Position numbers and translations under genes: made by a program | From: Novosphingobium sp. SG751A | GTDB lineage: Bacteria; Pseudomonadota; Alphaproteobacteria; Sphingomonadales; Sphingomonadaceae | Length of the DNA stretch: 38,219 bases | Assembly (NCBI RefSeq): GCF_013149295.1 | Contig: NZ_JABGCB010000029.1 | Coordinates: 1-38,219, forward strand | Reading direction: 5' to 3' | The notes under the pieces: model-generated | The model's input: only the letters and a program-made list of their open reading frames with translations | What the model was told of the DNA's origin: nothing | Database searches by the model: none | Shown here: positions 8,725-17,640 of the stretch, piece by piece | How positions within the stretch are numbered: position 1 is the first letter of the stretch | How the letters are laid out: every line of letters begins with the position of its first letter

Positions 8725-10346
8725 TCTTCTCTCCCGGCAAAGCAAGCATCCACCTCGCGGCAATTGCCCTGTCATCGGCCAGCAGCCTGCTGGCCGATCA
8801 ACCTGCGGAAAAGCAGCCTGCTCCGGCGCAATCCGAACAATATCGCCCAGCCTATCATTTCACGCCTCAAGCGCATTGGATGAATGACCCAAATGGACTG
8901 ATCTACGATAATGGCGTCTATCACCTCTTTTATCAGTACAATCCCGAGGCGTCCGTTTGGGGTCCGATGCACTGGGGTCATGCAACAAGCCAAGACCTCT
9001 TGCACTGGAAAGAACGCCCCATCGCTTTGGCCCCCGATGCACTGGGAACGATTTTCAGCGGCAGCGCGGTCTTGGATCGTGACAACACGAGTGGGTTGGG
9101 GAAGAACGGTCGCGCACCGATGGTGGCGATATTCACCTATCATCAGGAAGATGCCCTAAAGGCAGACCAGCCACCTCAGAGTCAGGGCCTTGCCTATAGC
9201 CTCGATGGGGGAGAAAACTGGATCAAATATGCTGGCAATCCGGTGCTTCGCCCCGACAATGGCCAAAAGGATTTCCGCGATCCAAAAGTGTTCTGGCACG
9301 CCCCCAGCCGTCGCTGGGTGATGGCGCTGGCGGTGGGCGATCACAGCGAGTTCTTCGGCTCGGCCGATTTGAAGCAATGGCGCCGGCTCAGCAGTTTTGG
9401 CGCTGGCCTTGGCCCGCACGGCGCAGTCTGGGAATGCCCTGACCTGCTGCCCTTACGCGTGGCAGGGACACATAAGACCAAGTGGGTGCTGATCCAGAGC
9501 TTCAATCCAGGAGGGCCTAACGGCGGCTCGGCCACTCAATATTTCGTTGGCGATTTTGACGGCAAGACCTTCAAGATGGATCCCGACTTTGCCCGAAAAA
9601 TGCAAAGTTCGGGGCCGCGCTGGCTAGATTGGGGTCGGGACAATTACGCCGGCGTGACATGGTCTGGCCTCCAACGGCGCGATGGACGAGCGCTCCTCAT
9701 CGGTTGGATGAACAATTGGGACTATGGCGAAAAAACGCCGACCAAAGCGTGGCGCAGCGCGATGACTTTGCCGCGCGAACTCAGCCTCCACCAAGAATCG
9801 GGTGGCGGCTATGCTCTTCATTCCCTGCCCGTGCGCGAGATCAAACGGCTCGAAGGTAAGGCGTTGACCTTCAACCCGCGAAAGCTCTCAAGCGAATACA
9901 AGCTGCCGCTGGCCAAGAGCATGATCTCGCAATCACGGCTCGATCTGGCCTTCGCCATCGAAACTGGCCATCCTAAGGTCGGCTTCGAAATGACAAACAG
10001 CCTAGGCGACAGCTATCGCTTCGGTTACGACAGTAGCGCCAAAACCTTTGTCAGCGATCGAATGGCGTCCGGGAATGTGGATTTTTCACCCAAATTCGCT
10101 TCAATCGACAAAGCGCCACGTTCTGCCCAAGGGAGGATTGTGCGCATGTCGTTCTATATCGACCACTCCAGCATAGAAGCATTTCTCGACCGGGGGGCCA
10201 CTGTCATGACAACTGCGCTTTTCCCCCGCTTACCATACACGCACATAAATCTGTTCGTCGAGGGTGGACGAGCTCGGCTTGTTTCTGCACGCGTCTGGCC
10301 AGTGGGCAAGGTGACGAAACCAGACCTCATTGCCAAGAGGCTTTAA
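8721..10346 (+). CDS. secreted GH32 beta-fructosidase (levanase/sucrose hydrolase type)
   Basis: 541 aa, ATG 8721 overlapping the kinase stop. A signal peptide is likely (residues 1-25, IHLAAIALSSASSLLA). All three GH32 catalytic motifs are canonical: WMNDPNG with nucleophile D56, FRDP with D187, and WECPD with acid/base E238. Supporting motifs are YHLFYQYNP, WGPMHWGHATS and GTIFSGSAV; the C-terminal beta-sandwich carries YIDHSSIEAFLDRG. It should hydrolyse sucrose, levan or inulin chains in the periplasm or at the surface, releasing fructose for the MFS permease and ROK kinase. It differs clearly from the LamG-bearing GH32 at the left edge, so the two probably divide substrates. Confidence 0.9.
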   Translation: MIFSPGKASIHLAAIALSSASSLLADQPAEKQPAPAQSEQYRPAYHFTPQAHWMNDPNGLIYDNGVYHLFYQYNPEASVWGPMHWGHATSQDLLHWKERPIALAPDALGTIFSGSAVLDRDNTSGLGKNGRAPMVAIFTYHQEDALKADQPPQSQGLAYSLDGGENWIKYAGNPVLRPDNGQKDFRDPKVFWHAPSRRWVMALAVGDHSEFFGSADLKQWRRLSSFGAGLGPHGAVWECPDLLPLRVAGTHKTKWVLIQSFNPGGPNGGSATQYFVGDFDGKTFKMDPDFARKMQSSGPRWLDWGRDNYAGVTWSGLQRRDGRALLIGWMNNWDYGEKTPTKAWRSAMTLPRELSLHQESGGGYALHSLPVREIKRLEGKALTFNPRKLSSEYKLPLAKSMISQSRLDLAFAIETGHPKVGFEMTNSLGDSYRFGYDSSAKTFVSDRMASGNVDFSPKFASIDKAPRSAQGRIVRMSFYIDHSSIEAFLDRGATVMTTALFPRLPYTHINLFVEGGRARLVSARVWPVGKVTKPDLIAKRL

Positions 10347-10672
10347 AACATCGATTAAGATTTTCCTGAAATGTGCCATGATGGCGCAGCGGATAATCTT
10401 AAAAACTTGCTCAACGAGAGATTTTTCAGAAATTACTTTAAGAATTATTGGAGTTAATTTTTATTTATTCTTTATAACAACGACGCCCCAATCAAAGAAA
10501 CCTCTCAAAGGGGCAATTTCACAACCGGCTTCAGAGGCGGTGCATGAAAGCCGCTCACAAGGTTGGGAAGTTAGACCGGCGCCGGACTATTATCTCATCC
10601 GGAGATAGCGACCAGAAAACCGTCTTATTTCCTTGTCCAATTCCACCAATTCACGGCTCCCACGGTCTTCAT
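10347..10672. other. AT-rich intergenic region, no supported gene
   Basis: Between the GH32 stop and the hairpin beyond the convergent TBDT. About 150 bp (10347-10500) are markedly AT-rich compared with the neighbours. TTAAGATT (10355-10362) and its complement AATCTTAA (10395-10402) form a weak inverted repeat around a 32-nt loop. A 92-codon frame starting at 10330 overlaps the GH32 end and shows no domain. I see no promoter or RNA gene. Confidence 0.5.
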
Positions 10673-10675
10673 CCC

Positions 10676-10705
10676 TCGTCGGGGCAGGCTGCCCTCCCCC
10701 GACGA
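10676..10705 (-). terminator. hairpin downstream of STN-TBDT
   Basis: TCGTCGGGG (10676-10684) pairs perfectly with CCCCGACGA (10697-10705), closed further by CCC/GGG outside (10673-10675 with 10706-10710 region). It lies directly after the receptor stop (10712-10714). No clear U-run follows on the minus strand. Confidence 0.6.
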
Positions 10706-10711
10706 AAGGGC

Positions 10712-13480
10712 TTAAAACTCCACGCCCACACGGGCATAATAGGACCCGCCGGTAAAACCGAAAGGCGAGGTTCCCGGATATTTCCCCTGTCCGAGCGTGG
10801 CGCTGACGGCCCCGTTCGCATCGGGGTAAATGTTGAAGATATTGTTGGCCCCCACAGCCAGACTTGCCCCGGCCATGAATTTCCAGCTCAACTCCACATC
10901 GGTGATCAACTTGGCGCCATAGTGCCGGTCATTGGCATAGACCGGCACACCATTCACCGTCGACGAGGCGTTCTGCAAAAGATCAAACGAACCATAGCGC
11001 ACCAGACGCGAGCTGAGGGTGAAGTCCTTCCAGCTCGCCGTGTTGTTCAGGAAGGCTTTGGTCTTGGGCAGATTGGTGGTCAGATTGCTGCGCGAGGCAC
11101 GGTCGAATAATTCGGTCGACAAGGCAGAAAGCTGAGATGGATTCGGGATGATATGGGTAATGGAGGTCTCGTTGTAATTGAAGCCAAAACTCCATTGCAT
11201 TTTCAGCGTATCGAACAAAGTGTGGCGATAGCTTGCCACAACATCCACGCCCCGCGTCCGCGTATCAATCGCATTGGTGTAATATTGCGCGCTAAGCGCC
11301 GGAGAAAGACCGTTGGCGACAAGGATCGGGATAATGGTCGCCCCCGTCAACGTGCTGGTCACAACGATGCGGTCCTTGACTTCGATCTGATAGGCATCGA
11401 CCGTGATGTTCAGCGCGCGCAATGGAGTGAGGACGAAACCGGCACTCAGATTGGTCGATTTCTCAGGCTTGAGCGGCGTTGCGCCCAGCGCAATGGCAGC
11501 CGCCGAATTGACCGGCAAGGTTTTGATCTGCAAGAGAACATTGTTCACGCCCAGCACCGTGCGGAACTGGTTGGTAGTCTGGGTATAGATCTGCTGGGCC
11601 ACTGCGGGCGCGCGAAAACCGGTGTTGGCCGCCGCGCGAAAGGACAGCCAGGGCGTCGCTGCATAACGGCCATTCAGCTTCCAGATCAGCGTGTCGCCGC
11701 TGGCATCGTCATAATGCTCGAAACGCACAGCGCCGCCGATGGTGAGGTTGCGATTGGGATCATAGGCGGCATCGGCATAGACCGACACGTTGCTGCGCGC
11801 CATGAACGCGGCATCCTGAGGCTGAAACCCGGCGGAGCTTTGCGCGCCGGGTGTGCGAACGCTGGTGCCAACCGTGGTGAATGCGCCCGCAGCATAGCTG
11901 GCCGGATCGCCAGAGGATGTGCGGTAGGTTTCACGGCGGAACTGCGTCCCGGCGGACACCTGCAGCTTGCCCGCGCCCACATCATAGGCGCGCGTCAGAT
12001 CCAGCGAACTGGTGAACTCGTTCGACTTGAGCGTGCCGATGTAAAAACTGGTCGGGCTGGCCGCCCCCAGCGTTGGGTTGATGGTGCCTTCCGAAGTCTG
12101 GCGGGCCCGGTTGCTGCCATAGGTAGCCGACAAATCCCAGTTCCAGCCCGCCAATTTGCCCCGCAGGCCCAAAGCGCCCTCGTAATCTTCTTCATCGACC
12201 TTCACATGCGGGCGATAGCCATCGGGATAGATGGCCGCGATATTGTTGATATCATTGGGATAGCGATAGGAATACCACAGGTCAGAATGTCGCTGGCTAT
12301 AGGTGCCGAAGGAATATACCTCGATATTGCCTAGATCATAGGAGGCATTGTAGGAAGTGTTGATGCTCTTTTGCGGCATGACGCCGTAGCTAATCGTGAC
12401 CAACCGGTTGGCCGTGGCATCGCGCGGGTCCAGCACGCCACCCACCACAGGATACAAGCAGGTCGTCTGGGTCGTCAGCGTACAGGGCGCAATGGGATCG
12501 GCCCGGTTCGACATCAACTGCTTCTTGGCGCTGACCGAGAGGTTGAGGAAGCCGCGCTGGCCCAGCTTGAACCCGGCATTGGCCTCGGCGCGAAAGATTT
12601 CACCGTCGCTGCGGTCCATGTTCTGGCCTGCGGTAAAGGCGGCGCTGCCCCCGCTGCTCTTCTTTTTCAGGATGATGTTGATGACACCGGCAATGGCGTC
12701 CGAGCCATATTGCGCGGCGGCGCCATCGCGCAAAACCTCGATGTGATCCACCGCCGAGGTCGGGATCATATCCAGATCGGCCGGGACCGAGCCATTATAA
12801 AGCGTTGAAACGGCGTTGATCAGCGAGGTCTTATGGCGACGTTTGCCATTGACCAAGATCAGCGTCTGATCGGGATTGAGTCCGCGCAAGCCCCCAGTGG
12901 CGATAATAGTCGAGGTGGCGCCCCCTGCCCGCGCGGGCAGGTTGAAGGATGGCACCAGCGTGTTGAGTGCGGCAAAGATCCCCGCCTTGCCCGTCTTTTC
13001 CAGCTCTGCGCCGCTGATGACATCAATCGGCGTCGGGCTGTCGACCACCGTGCGCGGTTGCCCCAGCGATCCGGTAACGATGATCGCGGTGCCCGTATCG
13101 CCGTCATCAGCCTGCGGTGTGGCCGAACTCGGTTGCTCTATGGCCTGTCCAGCAAAAGAGAGCGCGATGGCGTTGGACGAGGTGTGGTTGATCCTCAGCC
13201 CGGTGCCCGCGATGAGTTGGGAAAGCGCCGCTTCAGGCGTCATGCTGCCGCTGACCGATTGGGCGCGCAGCCCGGCGACCTGATCGTAGGGGAACAGGAT
13301 CTGGAGCCCCGATTGTCTGGCGAACAGCGCCAGCGCGCTCTGCACAGGCTGAGCCGGAATGCGGAACTGGGTGACGGCGGCATCCTTTGCCATGCTCGGC
13401 GAAGCCATGGCCAAAGTCGGCATGGACAAGGCAAGCGCGGATGCCGCGCGCAAAAAAGCGTATTGTTTGAAAGTAACCAT
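10712..13480 (-). CDS. TonB-dependent transducer with N-terminal STN signalling domain
   Basis: I place the start at ATG 13480 (922 aa), which begins directly with a signal peptide (FLRAASALALSMPTLAMA); the frame is open to 13669 but that extension lacks receptor features. An STN (secretin/TonB short N-terminal) domain follows at about residues 35-105 (FRIPAQPVQSALALFARQSG, VSGSMTPEAALSQLIAGTG). The TonB box is AIIVTG. The plug carries LILVNGKRRH, IPTSAVDHIEVLRDGAAAQYGSDAIAGVINIILKK. The barrel ends GFTGGSYYARVGVEF with terminal Phe. STN domains pass ligand occupancy to a FecR-type anti-sigma factor in the periplasm. FecR1 is divergently encoded next to it. Ligand unknown; the nearby acylase, transporter and FG-GAP protein argue for an organic compound rather than an iron chelate. 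Confidence 0.88.
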   Translation of the reverse strand: MVTFKQYAFLRAASALALSMPTLAMASPSMAKDAAVTQFRIPAQPVQSALALFARQSGLQILFPYDQVAGLRAQSVSGSMTPEAALSQLIAGTGLRINHTSSNAIALSFAGQAIEQPSSATPQADDGDTGTAIIVTGSLGQPRTVVDSPTPIDVISGAELEKTGKAGIFAALNTLVPSFNLPARAGGATSTIIATGGLRGLNPDQTLILVNGKRRHKTSLINAVSTLYNGSVPADLDMIPTSAVDHIEVLRDGAAAQYGSDAIAGVINIILKKKSSGGSAAFTAGQNMDRSDGEIFRAEANAGFKLGQRGFLNLSVSAKKQLMSNRADPIAPCTLTTQTTCLYPVVGGVLDPRDATANRLVTISYGVMPQKSINTSYNASYDLGNIEVYSFGTYSQRHSDLWYSYRYPNDINNIAAIYPDGYRPHVKVDEEDYEGALGLRGKLAGWNWDLSATYGSNRARQTSEGTINPTLGAASPTSFYIGTLKSNEFTSSLDLTRAYDVGAGKLQVSAGTQFRRETYRTSSGDPASYAAGAFTTVGTSVRTPGAQSSAGFQPQDAAFMARSNVSVYADAAYDPNRNLTIGGAVRFEHYDDASGDTLIWKLNGRYAATPWLSFRAAANTGFRAPAVAQQIYTQTTNQFRTVLGVNNVLLQIKTLPVNSAAAIALGATPLKPEKSTNLSAGFVLTPLRALNITVDAYQIEVKDRIVVTSTLTGATIIPILVANGLSPALSAQYYTNAIDTRTRGVDVVASYRHTLFDTLKMQWSFGFNYNETSITHIIPNPSQLSALSTELFDRASRSNLTTNLPKTKAFLNNTASWKDFTLSSRLVRYGSFDLLQNASSTVNGVPVYANDRHYGAKLITDVELSWKFMAGASLAVGANNIFNIYPDANGAVSATLGQGKYPGTSPFGFTGGSYYARVGVEF

Positions 13481-13744
13481 GACCGTTCTTGACCCCCCGG
13501 CGTTTGTACTGGGTACATGGGGCAGAAACGGAGAGAGTTTTGTTTTCTGCCATTCGCCCTGCATATTTTCTGTCATAATTTTATCGCCGATAATTTTGCG
13601 GTCTCTTCGCCGACTTGGGCACTGCACCGAAAAAGGCAGATTTTTCGTCCCGATAACAGAAGAGTACACCCCATCCGTTTACCCCTCAGACAAGCACCCG
13701 GCGCGGGCCTCTGTAGAGATTGCTTAACATGAGGATTTCCGGGC
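13481..13744. promoter_or_regulatory. divergent promoter region, STN-TBDT / FecR1 operon
   Basis: 264 bp separate the receptor and FecR1 starts. GGCAGAAA (13521-13528) and TTTCTGCC (13544-13551) form an 8-bp inverted repeat with a 15-nt spacer in the receptor leader, a candidate operator or leader hairpin. The octamer TTTCTGCC recurs at 19380-19387 upstream of the acylase, which could be coincidence. No confident -35/-10 pair was identified. Confidence 0.35.
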
Positions 13745-14713
13745 GTGGTGAGCAACAGCAACAAGGCACAGGATCGCGCAGCGCAGCGAAAGGCGCTCGA
13801 AGCAGAGGCGGCGCGGCGCTTTTTGAAAGCGCAGGCGGGCAACGGCGCGCAGGATTGGGACGAGGCGATGGCCTGGGTCGCCCTGCGCCCCGAACACGGG
13901 GTTGCCTTTGCCAAGGTTGAGGCGGGCTGGGAGTTCGCTGAAGGACTCCGCTCAAAACCGCCCCCTTGGATCGGCGAGCGCGCCGACCGGCGGATCGCCC
14001 TCTCGTTGATCGCCGCCACCATCATCGGCATGATCTGGACCATCACCCTGCAATTGCATGGCTCGGTTGATCGCTATCATACTGCGTTGGGCGAGGATCG
14101 TTCGGTCAGGCTGGCGGATGGCTCGCTCATCCATCTCAACACGGCCACGTCCGTCGAGGTGGCGCTGCGCGAGGATGGTCGCCACCTGCATCTCTTACGA
14201 GGCGAAGCGCGCTTTGACGTGGCCCATGACGCCCGGCGCCCCTTCCTTGTCACCATCGGCAGCGCCACCGTGCGCGCCGTGGGCACGGCGTTCAACCTCA
14301 GGCTGCGTTCCGACAAGACCGAACTGACGGTGATCGAAGGCACCGTTGCGGTCCGGGATAACGGATCGCTGCCGCGCCGCGTGGCCGCGGGCAATGGGGC
14401 GGCCATTCGCGGCGGGACGGTTGCCGTCACTGCCCTCAGACCTGCCAGCATTCAACAGCGCATGGCATGGGAGCGCGGCCGGATAGAACTGGAGGGCGAG
14501 ACGCTGGCGCAGGCGGTGGAAGATATGAACCGCTACCGCGCGCATCCGCTCATTCTGGGGGATACCAAACTGGCAGCCCTGCGGGTCGGAGGGTCCTTTC
14601 ACATCCGACAGTCCGATGATTTCGTGAGGGCTTTGAGCGCCAGCTTCGGCATTCGCTCCATCAAAGGCCGGGATGCGGCCATTATATTGATGCCTCCCGA
14701 AAACGATGAGTAA
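13745..14713 (+). CDS. FecR-family anti-sigma factor (FecR1)
   Basis: 322 aa from GTG 13745 (a second GTG follows at 13748), with AGGA about 8 nt upstream. Residues 1-75 are the cytoplasmic FecR N-terminal (DUF4880-like) sigma-binding region (HGVAFAKVEAGW). One transmembrane helix lies at about 82-102 (ALSLIAATIIGMIWTITLQL). The periplasmic FecR domain follows (VRLADGSLIHLNTATSVEV, LLRGEARFDVAH, FLVTIGSATVRAVGTAFNLRL, TELTVIEGTVAV), then a C-terminal STN-like part (ETLAQAVEDMNRYRAHPL). It is a clear paralogue of FecR2. It heads an operon with a transporter and an FG-GAP protein, not with a sigma factor; its partner sigma is presumably the one encoded at 18650-19228. Confidence 0.88.
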   Translation: MVSNSNKAQDRAAQRKALEAEAARRFLKAQAGNGAQDWDEAMAWVALRPEHGVAFAKVEAGWEFAEGLRSKPPPWIGERADRRIALSLIAATIIGMIWTITLQLHGSVDRYHTALGEDRSVRLADGSLIHLNTATSVEVALREDGRHLHLLRGEARFDVAHDARRPFLVTIGSATVRAVGTAFNLRLRSDKTELTVIEGTVAVRDNGSLPRRVAAGNGAAIRGGTVAVTALRPASIQQRMAWERGRIELEGETLAQAVEDMNRYRAHPLILGDTKLAALRVGGSFHIRQSDDFVRALSASFGIRSIKGRDAAIILMPPENDE

Positions 14714-14745
14714 CAGATCGGGCGCGGACATCCGTTTTGACGGCC

Positions 14746-16086
14746 ATGAACCTGCAAACCGATTCCCGCACCTTCCCTGCCCATGCCGGACACCCCACGC
14801 AAAAATCGCGCCTGTGGTCGATCTTTGGCGGATCGATGGGTAATCTGGTCGAATGGTACGATTGGTATGTCTATTCGGCCTTCACCTTGTATTTTGCACC
14901 CGTCTTCTTCCCCAGCGACGACAGCACGGCGCAATTGCTCAACGCCGCCGCGATCTTTGCGGTGGGATTCCTGATGCGGCCATTGGGTGCATGGCTGATG
15001 GGCATGTATGCCGACCGCAAGGGACGCAAAGCCGGGCTTACCCTGTCGGTTGTGCTGATGGGCGGCGGGTCGATGATGGTGGCGATCATTCCCGGCTATG
15101 CGACAATCGGTGTGGCCTCGCCATTGCTGCTGCTCTTCGCGCGGCTGTTGCAGGGCCTGAGCGTGGGCGGCGAATATGGCGCCAGCGCCACCTATCTGTC
15201 CGAAATGGCGGCCAGCAAGCGGCGCGGATTTTTCTCCAGCTTTCAATATGTCACGCTGATCGCGGGGCAGTTGCTGGCGCTATGTGTGCTGCTGCTGTTG
15301 CAAAAAGTGCTGAGCGAAGCGCAGTTGGAGCAATGGGGCTGGCGCATTCCCTTTGCGGTGGGCGGCATCATGGCGGTCAGCGTATTCTACCTACGGCGGG
15401 GCCTGCGCGAAACCGAGGCCTTCACCGATGCGCAGGCCGATCACAAGGCGCCCAAATCCACTGGCCTCGCGCTGTTCCGCGATCACCCGCGCGAAGTGTT
15501 CACGGTGATGGCGCTGACCGCAGGGGGCACTTTGGCCTTCTATGCCTACAGCACCTATATGCAGAAGTTCCTTGTCAACAGCGCCGGTTTCGGGCGTCAG
15601 ACGGCCACCGGCATCATGGCCTCGGCCCTGTTCATCTACATGCTGCTTCAGCCTGTCGCGGGGGCCTTGTCGGACCGGATCGGGCGCAAGCCTCTGTTGG
15701 TGAGCTTTGGCCTTGGCGGCGTGCTGTTTACCACCGCCATCTTCACCCGGCTGGAAACGGTGACATCCTCGTTTGCCGCATTCCTGCTGGTGTTGGGCGC
15801 GCTGATTATCGTCACCGGCTACACCTCGATCAATGCCGTGGTGAAGGCTGAATTGTTCCCCGCCCATATCCGCACGCTGGGCGTCGCCCTGCCCTATGCG
15901 CTGGCCAACACGCTGTTTGGCGGCACGGCGGAATATGTCGCCCTCTGGCTCAAACAGGCGGGCATGGAGAACGGCTTCTATTGGTACGTCACCGCGATGA
16001 TCGGCGTTTCGCTGGTGGTCTATCTGCGCCTGCCCGACACAAGAACCCATAATCAGATGCCCGCCGATGAGGAGAGACTGTCATGA
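14746..16086 (+). CDS. MFS transporter, metabolite:H+ symporter (MHS) type
   Basis: 446 aa from ATG 14746; an in-frame TTG at 14737 is an alternative, and neither has a strong RBS. MHS signatures: GNLVEWYDWYVYSAF in TM1, FLMRPLGAWLMGMYADRKGRK between TM2 and TM3, LQGLSVGGEYGASATYLSE in TM4, a WGWRIPF segment before TM6 and DRIGRKPLL in loop 8-9. Relatives are KgtP (2-oxoglutarate), ShiA (shikimate) and ProP-like proton symporters. It starts 32 bp after FecR1 and overlaps the next gene by ATGA (16083-16086). It probably imports the carboxylic acid or amino-acid-like product of the pathway served by this cluster; the substrate is not deducible. Confidence 0.85.
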   Translation: MNLQTDSRTFPAHAGHPTQKSRLWSIFGGSMGNLVEWYDWYVYSAFTLYFAPVFFPSDDSTAQLLNAAAIFAVGFLMRPLGAWLMGMYADRKGRKAGLTLSVVLMGGGSMMVAIIPGYATIGVASPLLLLFARLLQGLSVGGEYGASATYLSEMAASKRRGFFSSFQYVTLIAGQLLALCVLLLLQKVLSEAQLEQWGWRIPFAVGGIMAVSVFYLRRGLRETEAFTDAQADHKAPKSTGLALFRDHPREVFTVMALTAGGTLAFYAYSTYMQKFLVNSAGFGRQTATGIMASALFIYMLLQPVAGALSDRIGRKPLLVSFGLGGVLFTTAIFTRLETVTSSFAAFLLVLGALIIVTGYTSINAVVKAELFPAHIRTLGVALPYALANTLFGGTAEYVALWLKQAGMENGFYWYVTAMIGVSLVVYLRLPDTRTHNQMPADEERLS

Positions 16087-17585
16087 GTTTGAAGAAATAC
16101 ATTCTGCCCTTGCTGCTCGCCTCGTCCGGCAGCGCGGCCATCGCGCAGGCCCCTGCCGCCCTGCCGTTTGAGGAGGTGCAAAAGGAGGTGTTCGGCGTTG
16201 AACCGGGCAAGAACAGCATGTCGAACAGCTGGGCCGATTTCGACCATGACGGCCATCTGGACTTCGCCGTCTCATTGAAGAATGGTGAGGTCCGCCTTTA
16301 CCATTATGAACATGGCAAGTTCGTCAATGTCGGCCCGGCAATGGGCCTGCCGCAAAAGGGCAGCTATGAAATCCGCGGAGTGAGTTGGGGCGATTATGAT
16401 GGCGACGGCTGGGCCGATCTGCTGCTTGGCCCCACCGATCCCAAGGAACTGACCAAAATCCTGCACAATGATCAGGGCAAAGGCTTTACCGAAGTGTCGG
16501 CAAAGCTCGGCCTGACCATTCCGGGCCGCTCCGCGCGCCAGTCGAGTTGGGTCGATTATGACAATGACGGTCGGCTGGACCTGTTTGCATCGGATCGCGT
16601 CGGCAAGAACCGCCTGTTTCACAACGATGGCGGCTCTTTCCATCAGGTCTTTGCCGATGGTCCGCTGACCACGTTCAAATCCACCGTTGGCGCGTGCTGG
16701 CTGGATTATGACAAGGATGGCGACCTCGACCTGTTCCTTGCCAACCAGTCGGGCCAGACGGACTCGCTGCTGCGCAATGACGGCAAGGCGGGCTTTGTCG
16801 ATGTGGCGCCTGCACTGGGCATGAACTCGCCGGGGCGGCCCAAGGAAGAAGGCGGCGTGGGATGCGCGGTGGGCGATTATGACAATGACGGCAATCTCGA
16901 CATTTTCGAGCCGATCTATGGCAAGAACAAGCTGTGGCACAACAATGGCGACGGCACCTTCACCGATGTCGCCGAAAAAATGGGCGTGGCCACCGATCAC
17001 CACTCGGTCGGCGCATCATGGGGCGATTATGACAATGACGGGATGCTCGATCTCTTCGTGACCACTTATGTGGGCGCGCCGGGTCAACAGGAACCCAAGG
17101 ACGAATTGTTCCACAACGAAGGCGCCAAGGGCTTTGTCGATGTGCTGCTGAATGGCGGGCCGCTCAATCAGGCGGATCACGGTGTGCAATGGGTCGACTA
17201 TGACAAGGACGGCGGGCTGGACCTGTCGATCACCGACAATTATGGCCCTACCGGCGGCCACCCGCTGTTCCACAACACCCTGCCCGCCGCGCAAAAGCGC
17301 AGCCTGAGCGTGTTGGTGACCGATGCCAAAGGTCATCTGACCAAGGCCGGTTCGGAGGTGCGCCTCTACGACAAGCAGGGCAAGATCCTCGCCACACGGC
17401 AGGTATCGACAGGCGATGGCTACAACAGCCAGAACGCCGGTCCAGTCACCTTCGGGCTGACCAGCATGGCACCGGTCAAGGTCGAAGTCACGTTTATGAG
17501 CAATCATGGGCGCAAGGTGCAGACGATCACCAAGATCGACCCCACGCTCTATCGCGGAAAATCGCTGGTCGTGGCGGAAAAATAA
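16083..17585 (+). CDS. secreted FG-GAP/VCBS repeat protein with ASPIC/UnbV C-terminus (CRTAC1-like)
   Basis: 500 aa, ATG 16083 in a 4-nt overlap with the transporter. Signal peptide residues 1-20 (LPLLLASSGSAAIAQA). At least seven FG-GAP blades carry DxDxDG calcium loops (DFDHDGHLD, DYDGDGWAD, DYDNDGRLD, DYDKDGDLD, DYDNDGNLD, DYDNDGMLD, DYDKDGGLD), predicting a beta-propeller. The last ~95 residues match the ASPIC/UnbV domain (QVSTGDGYNSQNAGPVTFGL). Function of the bacterial CRTAC1-like family is not established; a periplasmic or surface binding or scaffold role is inference. The genes imply coordinated expression with FecR1 and the transporter. Confidence 0.85.
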   Translation: MSLKKYILPLLLASSGSAAIAQAPAALPFEEVQKEVFGVEPGKNSMSNSWADFDHDGHLDFAVSLKNGEVRLYHYEHGKFVNVGPAMGLPQKGSYEIRGVSWGDYDGDGWADLLLGPTDPKELTKILHNDQGKGFTEVSAKLGLTIPGRSARQSSWVDYDNDGRLDLFASDRVGKNRLFHNDGGSFHQVFADGPLTTFKSTVGACWLDYDKDGDLDLFLANQSGQTDSLLRNDGKAGFVDVAPALGMNSPGRPKEEGGVGCAVGDYDNDGNLDIFEPIYGKNKLWHNNGDGTFTDVAEKMGVATDHHSVGASWGDYDNDGMLDLFVTTYVGAPGQQEPKDELFHNEGAKGFVDVLLNGGPLNQADHGVQWVDYDKDGGLDLSITDNYGPTGGHPLFHNTLPAAQKRSLSVLVTDAKGHLTKAGSEVRLYDKQGKILATRQVSTGDGYNSQNAGPVTFGLTSMAPVKVEVTFMSNHGRKVQTITKIDPTLYRGKSLVVAEK

Positions 17586-17595
17586 GTGTCGCGCG

Positions 17596-17620
17596 CGGTC
17601 TGCCCCAACCGGGCAGGCCG
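17596..17620. terminator. hairpin in convergent intergenic region
   Basis: CGGTCTGCCC (17596-17605) pairs with GGGCAGGCCG (17611-17620), 10 bp with one wobble and a 5-nt loop, between the convergent FG-GAP (stop 17585) and FecR2 (stop 17641) genes. It could serve both directions. No T-run is visible. Confidence 0.5.
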
Positions 17621-17640
17621 CCGTCATCAAATCACTGGCA

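Noticed and set aside
10330..10608. 92-codon frame after the second GH32 gene
   Set aside because: Overlaps the GH32 end, runs through AT-rich intergenic DNA and has no RBS or domain.
11153..12334. 393-codon plus-strand frame inside the STN receptor
   Set aside because: Shadow of the receptor's GC-rich minus-strand coding sequence; no recognisable motif or RBS.
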